Part shown: positions 25,922-28,349 of the stretch, piece by piece | Layout of the letters: every line of letters starts with the position of its first letter | Position numbering within the stretch: the first letter of the stretch is position 1 | Virus record (IMG/VR): IMGVR_UViG_3300020474_000079 | Location: 1-28,349 of that record | Length of the DNA: 28,349 bases | Reading direction: 5' to 3' (one strand) | Origin: a virus | Made by a program: the position numbers and the translations under genes | The notes under the pieces: generated by a model | The model's database searches: none | Told to the model about the DNA's origin: nothing | Seen by the model: the letters and a program-made list of their open reading frames with translations, nothing else

Positions 25922-26402
25922 TTTTATTACCTTCCAATATTTCCTGTATAATACTTACAATTTCATCTTTTCTCTTTTTAGATACATGTACGTCATTCAT
26001 AATTTTCAAATAGTCTGATCTATATTCTATAGGGAGTTCTTTGTCTATAATATTAATAATCTCAGAGTTCTCTAGTGATAATGAGTATTTGGTGTCCTCT
26101 ATAGCGTATTCGTTAGAAAGCTGGTTAGGTACAAGAACTTTACGTTTTTCCTCATCAGATTTAGTGAAATTATTGTCTCTAATAAAATTCTTAAGCCTGT
26201 TGGATAGATTTACTGAAAGAAAGTTTTCTAATGGGCGTTTTTGGTCATATCTATTAAGGGCATCTAAACATATTAAGAAAGACTCTTGTTTTATATCATC
26301 TACCTCATAACCATTAAATGTATATTTGGGTGCTATCCTATTAATAACAAGCTGTATTTTATCCATGACTTGTTCTCTAGTCATATTCTTAGGTATCTTC
26401 AT
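25914..26402 (-). CDS. Sigma-70 region-2-like factor (162 aa)
   Basis: Residues about 24-77 match region 2 of sigma-70 factors: APKYTFNGYEVDDIKQESFL, then ICLDALNRYDQKRPLENFLS, VNLSNRLKNFIRDN. The DDIKQE segment matches the core-binding helix, and RPLENFL..NLSNRLKNFIRD the -10 recognition helix. A C-terminal part of about 80 residues is helical and basic near its end (HVSKKRKDEIVSIIQEILEG) but is not a convincing region 4. This one-domain plan resembles T4 gp55, the late sigma factor that recognises only a -10 element (family knowledge). A late-transcription role is inferred. It overlaps the upstream gene by 14 bases and the candidate terS by eight. Confidence 0.75.
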   Translation of the reverse strand: MKIPKNMTREQVMDKIQLVINRIAPKYTFNGYEVDDIKQESFLICLDALNRYDQKRPLENFLSVNLSNRLKNFIRDNNFTKSDEEKRKVLVPNQLSNEYAIEDTKYSLSLENSEIINIIDKELPIEYRSDYLKIMNDVHVSKKRKDEIVSIIQEILEGNKNG

Positions 26403-27096
26403 AAACTAATGTTCTCCATCGTGAACCATCATAACACCTGAGTTGATTAGTGTCAACATCATAGTAAAGCGTCCCTGCTTTATGGTCAGGCTTGGTAGAA
26501 GGAGAAATAGTTATTTGGGGCGTTTTTATTTTTTTAACATCAAGTCTAGAACATTTCAAGGAAATAAGTTTAGTTACTTTACATAAAGCTTTTTTAATAC
26601 CTTCACAAAAGTCTGGTAGGGTATCAATCTTGGAAAACTCTACGGAAGTAGGTACGTGGGGTTCTTCGCAAGTTACAATAGTATAGGGTTTATATAGTAA
26701 TTCTGAATTATCACTGGGGCGATGGGAACATATCAATAAGGTTTCACCCTCACTAGTACATTCACAAGACATAAGCTGGGTAGCTGGAGACAAACCTTTA
26801 TCGGGTCTCCCTTGATATAGGGGTCTATCTCTTACAAGTATATCATTTAATCCTTCAAAATTGTCTGGTTCAAGATGACCAATACCAACTTCGTAGCATG
26901 TACGCTGTCCGTTGACGACTATGCTGGCATTATAGAAGAACTGATTAGTATAACCATATACTTCTACAAATGTCCTACCAGCAATAGCAGCTCCTCTTAT
27001 AACATCAGAAATTTTATCATTGCCAAGTAGGTGGATCTTACCGTTTAGGTCTTGTGCCATCTCTACCGACAGGTCCGTGCTGATCTTCAGATTCAT
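26389..27096 (-). CDS. Hypothetical protein with fibre-type C-terminus (235 aa)
   Basis: The main part is not recognised. The N-terminal 60 residues (AQDLNGKIHLLGNDKISDVI, then RGAAIAGRTFVEVYGYTNQF) are followed by a cysteine-containing stretch (LMSCECTSEGETLLICSHRP). The last about 35 residues (AGTLYYDVDTNQLRCYDGSR, WRTL) match the GTLYYDxDTxxLxxYDGxxW module that ends many fibre and structural proteins of aquatic phages. The start at 27096 has AGGA ten bases upstream and overlaps the previous gene by 59 bases; an internal ATG at 27060 would overlap by only 23 but has a poorer ribosome site. A virion role is suggested by the C-terminus but is odd for the second gene of the operon. Confidence 0.55.
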   Translation of the reverse strand: MNLKISTDLSVEMAQDLNGKIHLLGNDKISDVIRGAAIAGRTFVEVYGYTNQFFYNASIVVNGQRTCYEVGIGHLEPDNFEGLNDILVRDRPLYQGRPDKGLSPATQLMSCECTSEGETLLICSHRPSDNSELLYKPYTIVTCEEPHVPTSVEFSKIDTLPDFCEGIKKALCKVTKLISLKCSRLDVKKIKTPQITISPSTKPDHKAGTLYYDVDTNQLRCYDGSRWRTLVYEDT

Positions 27097-27229
27097 CTTT
27101 TTCTAGTCCTGTTATTAATCCTGCTATCGAAATGTCTGGTAAGTTCAAGTCTGATAGAACGCTTTCCTTGAGTTCTGCCGTTGCACGACAATGCAATTCA
27201 GATTCTAATTGTTTAGGCTTATCATTCAT
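27038..27229 (-). CDS. First gene of the leftward operon, hypothetical (63 aa)
   Basis: Begins MNDKPKQLESELHCRATAEL and ends with a polar, charged tail (EKDESEDQHGPVGRDGTRPK). It has no recognisable domain or membrane segment. I chose the ATG ending at 27229: GGAG lies seven bases upstream (GGAGAAATAATATG). The frame is open upstream to 27373, but the added residues are hydrophobic and lack such a site. It is the first gene after the divergent control region, so it may be made early in the leftward transcript. Confidence 0.6.
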   Translation of the reverse strand: MNDKPKQLESELHCRATAELKESVLSDLNLPDISIAGLITGLEKDESEDQHGPVGRDGTRPKR

Positions 27230-27247
27230 ATTATTTCTCCTTACGGT

Positions 27248-27256
27248 ATTATACAC
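27248..27256 (-). promoter_or_regulatory. Candidate leftward promoter (GTGTATAAT)
   Basis: Minus-strand GTGTATAAT ends 18 bases before the first leftward ATG. TATAAT is a perfect -10, but the position for a -35 (TAGTCT at 17-base spacing) is poor. The same nine bases occur before the protease-scaffold gene. It may be read by the phage sigma-like factor or be a weak host promoter. Confidence 0.45.
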
Positions 27257-27372
27257 TGCGAAAGAATAAAAGACTAGCCAAAAAAAACCAATCAGGGGCT
27301 GATAGGGACAGTTTGGGTGATACATTTGTATATAAATATTTGAATTGTTTATGAACCACCAAGCGATTTTCA

Positions 27373-27400
27373 TACCAAAGTAGGGGTTAAGTCTTTGGTA
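27373..27400. promoter_or_regulatory. Perfect inverted repeat TACCAAAG-N12-CTTTGGTA
   Basis: Eight-base perfect arms with a 12-base loop in the divergent control region. No T tract follows on either strand, so it is not a normal terminator. An operator for a dimeric regulator or an mRNA hairpin is possible. Confidence 0.5.
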
Positions 27401-27428
27401 CTAAAATAGCCGGGGTTCCCAAAATGGT

Positions 27429-27457
27429 CGTAAGTCTATACTGGCAAAGGACTTACG
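27429..27457. promoter_or_regulatory. Perfect inverted repeat CGTAAGTC-N13-GACTTACG
   Basis: A second eight-base perfect inverted repeat with a 13-base loop, 28 bases after the first and 51 bases before the rightward -35. The two have different arms but almost the same spacing. Followed by an A/T-only stretch on the right (ATAAATAATAATAATAAAAA). Function inferred as regulatory. Confidence 0.5.
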
Positions 27458-27508
27458 TGTGATAAATAATAATAATAAAAAAATATCCAATAATTCCTAA
27501 ATTAGTGC

Positions 27509-27537
27509 TTGACAAATGCCGATACTATGTATATACT
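27509..27537 (+). promoter_or_regulatory. Strong sigma-70 promoter for the rightward operon
   Basis: TTGACA at 27509-27514, a 17-base spacer and TATACT at 27532-27537: a perfect -35 and five of six matches to the -10 consensus. The expected start near 27544 gives a leader of about 34 bases before the first rightward ATG. Host RNA polymerase should read it without phage factors, as expected for early genes. Confidence 0.85.
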
Positions 27538-27577
27538 TAGGATATAAGAAACAAACAATTAACCAAAGGAATTTAAA

Positions 27578-27709
27578 ATGTTAAACTACCCAACAATTTA
27601 CACTACCGATTGCTGCGGATCTTACTGCGAAAATGATACTGACATCTGCCCTGATTGCCAAGAACACTGCGAAGTAGTTACAGAAACTTTTGAAATTGCA
27701 GTTGACTAA
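27578..27709 (+). CDS. Cysteine-rich mini-protein (43 aa)
   Basis: MLNYPTIYTTDCCGSYCEND, then TDICPDCQEHCEVVTETFEIAVD. Cys residues at 12, 13, 17, 24, 27 and 31 (CCxxxC ... CPxC ... C) could bind one zinc as a minimal ribbon, and the protein is strongly acidic. AAAGGA lies seven bases before the ATG, behind a strong promoter, so expression is likely although the gene is short. Small acidic or zinc-binding early proteins of phages often bind host RNA polymerase or nucleases (general knowledge); no specific target can be named. Confidence 0.65.
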   Translation: MLNYPTIYTTDCCGSYCENDTDICPDCQEHCEVVTETFEIAVD

Positions 27710-27730
27710 TTAAAGTTTACAGTGTAGAAT
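27702..27730 (+). promoter_or_regulatory. Second sigma-70 promoter (TTGACT-N17-TAGAAT)
   Basis: TTGACT at 27702-27707 overlaps the stop codon of the mini-protein gene. After exactly 17 bases comes TAGAAT at 27725-27730, preceded by the GTG seen in the leftward motif. It would serve the genes from 27762 onward. Confidence 0.6.
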
Positions 27731-27761
27731 GTCGATATACTTATTAGGAGGAAAAGTTATT

Positions 27762-27887
27762 ATGGGATTTTACGAAGAACTCGATCAGTACGAAGCACGG
27801 GCCGAATATGAGGCTTGGCTTGACGAGCAAGAAGATTTTATGGTACGATGTCACGAACAGGAAATATCGCCGGAGGTAGTAGAATGA
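27762..27887 (+). CDS. Acidic small protein (41 aa)
   Basis: MGFYEELDQYEARAEYEAWL, then DEQEDFMVRCHEQEISPEVVE: very acidic and probably one long helix. AGGAGG, the best ribosome site in the window, lies ten bases before the ATG. Its TGA overlaps the next ATG (ATGA). No family recognised. A small early protein is inferred from promoter and size. Confidence 0.65.
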   Translation: MGFYEELDQYEARAEYEAWLDEQEDFMVRCHEQEISPEVVE

Positions 27888-28045
27888 ATGATTATATTGA
27901 AAAGAATTTGTATGATGTACTTGACAATTTTGACACGCCCAAGCTGCAAGTCTACTTGTTGGCATGTCAAGAAGAAAAGGAAAACGACGGTGTACGTGTA
28001 GCCGCTAACATTTTACGAGTGAGGTTTCTTAATGAGCAAAATTAA
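27884..28045 (+). CDS. Small helical protein (53 aa)
   Basis: MNDYIEKNLYDVLDNFDTPK, then LQVYLLACQEEKENDGVRVA and ANILRVRFLNEQN: two or three amphipathic helices, no cysteine pairs, no membrane span. I chose the ATG at 27884: GGAGG sits seven bases before it and it forms ATGA with the previous stop. The frame is open back to 27848, inside the previous gene. Not recognised. Confidence 0.65.
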   Translation: MNDYIEKNLYDVLDNFDTPKLQVYLLACQEEKENDGVRVAANILRVRFLNEQN

Positions 28046-28127
28046 ACTTGACTATGAGTTAATTCTTGTTATAATATTCTTAGTAGTTACAGTAGTAGTA
28101 GTATTCATTGAAAAAGGGATAATCTAA
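28032..28127 (+). CDS. Single-span membrane peptide (31 aa)
   Basis: MSKIKLDYELILVIIFLVVT, then VVVVFIEKGII: a short basic N-terminus and one hydrophobic span of about 17-19 residues. GAGG lies seven bases before the ATG, which overlaps the previous gene by 14 bases; its TAA overlaps the next ATG (TAATG). It may be a small inner-membrane effector; nothing more can be said. Confidence 0.6.
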   Translation: MSKIKLDYELILVIIFLVVTVVVVFIEKGII

Positions 28128-28327
28128 TGAGCATTTTTGATCGAGCTGATTTTGACACTATTCTCGCCAATATCATTTATGACAGCAGAGTACAGTCGCC
28201 TGATTGTGAAGTAGTCGAGTCGGAAGGTTGGGAAGATGACGGACAGCCTACACACTACGATGAATGTCAAGACTTATATGGTGGCGATGATTACATAGAA
28301 CAATGGGAGAATGATTCATGGGATTAG
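28127..28327 (+). CDS. Very acidic small protein (66 aa)
   Basis: MSIFDRADFDTILANIIYDS opens the protein, followed by a stretch rich in Asp, Glu, Gln, Trp and Tyr (ESEGWEDDGQPTHYDECQDL, DDYIEQWENDSWD). Such negatively charged proteins can mimic DNA or bind basic host proteins; that is an inference from composition only. It is translationally coupled to the peptide before it (TAATG), and the next frame starts inside its end. Confidence 0.65.
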   Translation: MSIFDRADFDTILANIIYDSRVQSPDCEVVESEGWEDDGQPTHYDECQDLYGGDDYIEQWENDSWD

Positions 28328-28349
28328 CATTCGGAGAAAATATGACATA
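28318..28349 (+). CDS. Start of a further rightward gene (cut by window edge)
   Basis: An ATG at 28318 with GGAG eight bases upstream opens MGLAFGENMT and runs off the window. It overlaps the previous gene by ten bases, in keeping with the spacing of this operon. Only ten codons are visible, so the product is unknown. Confidence 0.45.
   Translation, partial: MGLAFGENMT

Noticed and set aside
27230-27373. A 48-codon upstream extension of the first leftward gene with a hydrophobic stretch
   Set aside because: It contains the TATAAT motif and the GGAG ribosome site of the internal ATG, so it is probably untranslated leader or promoter.
27393-27460. GGGGTTCCC and flanking stems as part of a tRNA-like structure
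   Set aside because: No acceptor, anticodon and T-arm arrangement can be drawn with correct spacing.
1-28349. tRNA genes, integrase, transposase, diversity-generating retroelement (reverse transcriptase with template and variable repeats)
   Set aside because: Reading both strands I saw no cloverleaf, recombinase, transposase or reverse transcriptase motif in the window.

Overview
The window is part of the genome of a tailed double-stranded DNA phage (Caudoviricetes), probably infecting an aquatic Gram-negative bacterium. The phage assignment rests on recognisable large terminase, portal, prohead protease/scaffold, decoration and HK97-fold-type major capsid proteins. The aquatic host is an inference from the AT-rich sequence, from fibre domains typical of marine and freshwater phages (GIGTxxP, SGxWNxxY and NGxKL motifs), and from a phage-borne GDP-mannose dehydratase.

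Layout. From about 27.2 kb down to base 1, all genes run leftward and are tightly packed, often with ATGA, TAATG or 8-14 nt overlaps. In transcription order they are: two leader genes (27.2-26.4 kb); a sigma-70 region-2-like factor; a candidate small terminase; a small membrane peptide; GDP-mannose 4,6-dehydratase; two small proteins, one exported; an HNH nuclease; an ERCC4-type nuclease; a ClpP-like protease; the large terminase; the portal; a protease-scaffold protein with a likely internal scaffold start; a decoration protein; and the major capsid protein. A rho-independent terminator follows the capsid gene. A second block of about 14.7 kb then holds only fibre- and adhesin-type genes. It includes a 2,261-residue fibre with a strict 14-residue repeat and a glycine-rich adhesin, and ends in a fibre gene cut by the window edge.

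From 27.58 kb to the right edge, six very small genes run rightward behind two good sigma-70 promoters (TTGACA-17-TATACT and TTGACT-17-TAGAAT). They look like an early, host-interaction operon. The 200-base divergent region between the two blocks holds two perfect 8-bp inverted repeats that may be operators.

How it fits together. The rightward early genes would be read by host RNA polymerase. The leftward virion genes may depend partly on the phage sigma-like factor; a GTGTATAAT/GTGTATATA motif lacking a clear -35 lies before three leftward genes. Terminase, portal, protease-scaffold, decoration and capsid proteins build and fill the head, and the left block supplies host recognition. No tail tube, tape measure, baseplate, head-tail connector, replication gene, tRNA, CRISPR or integrase is visible in the window.
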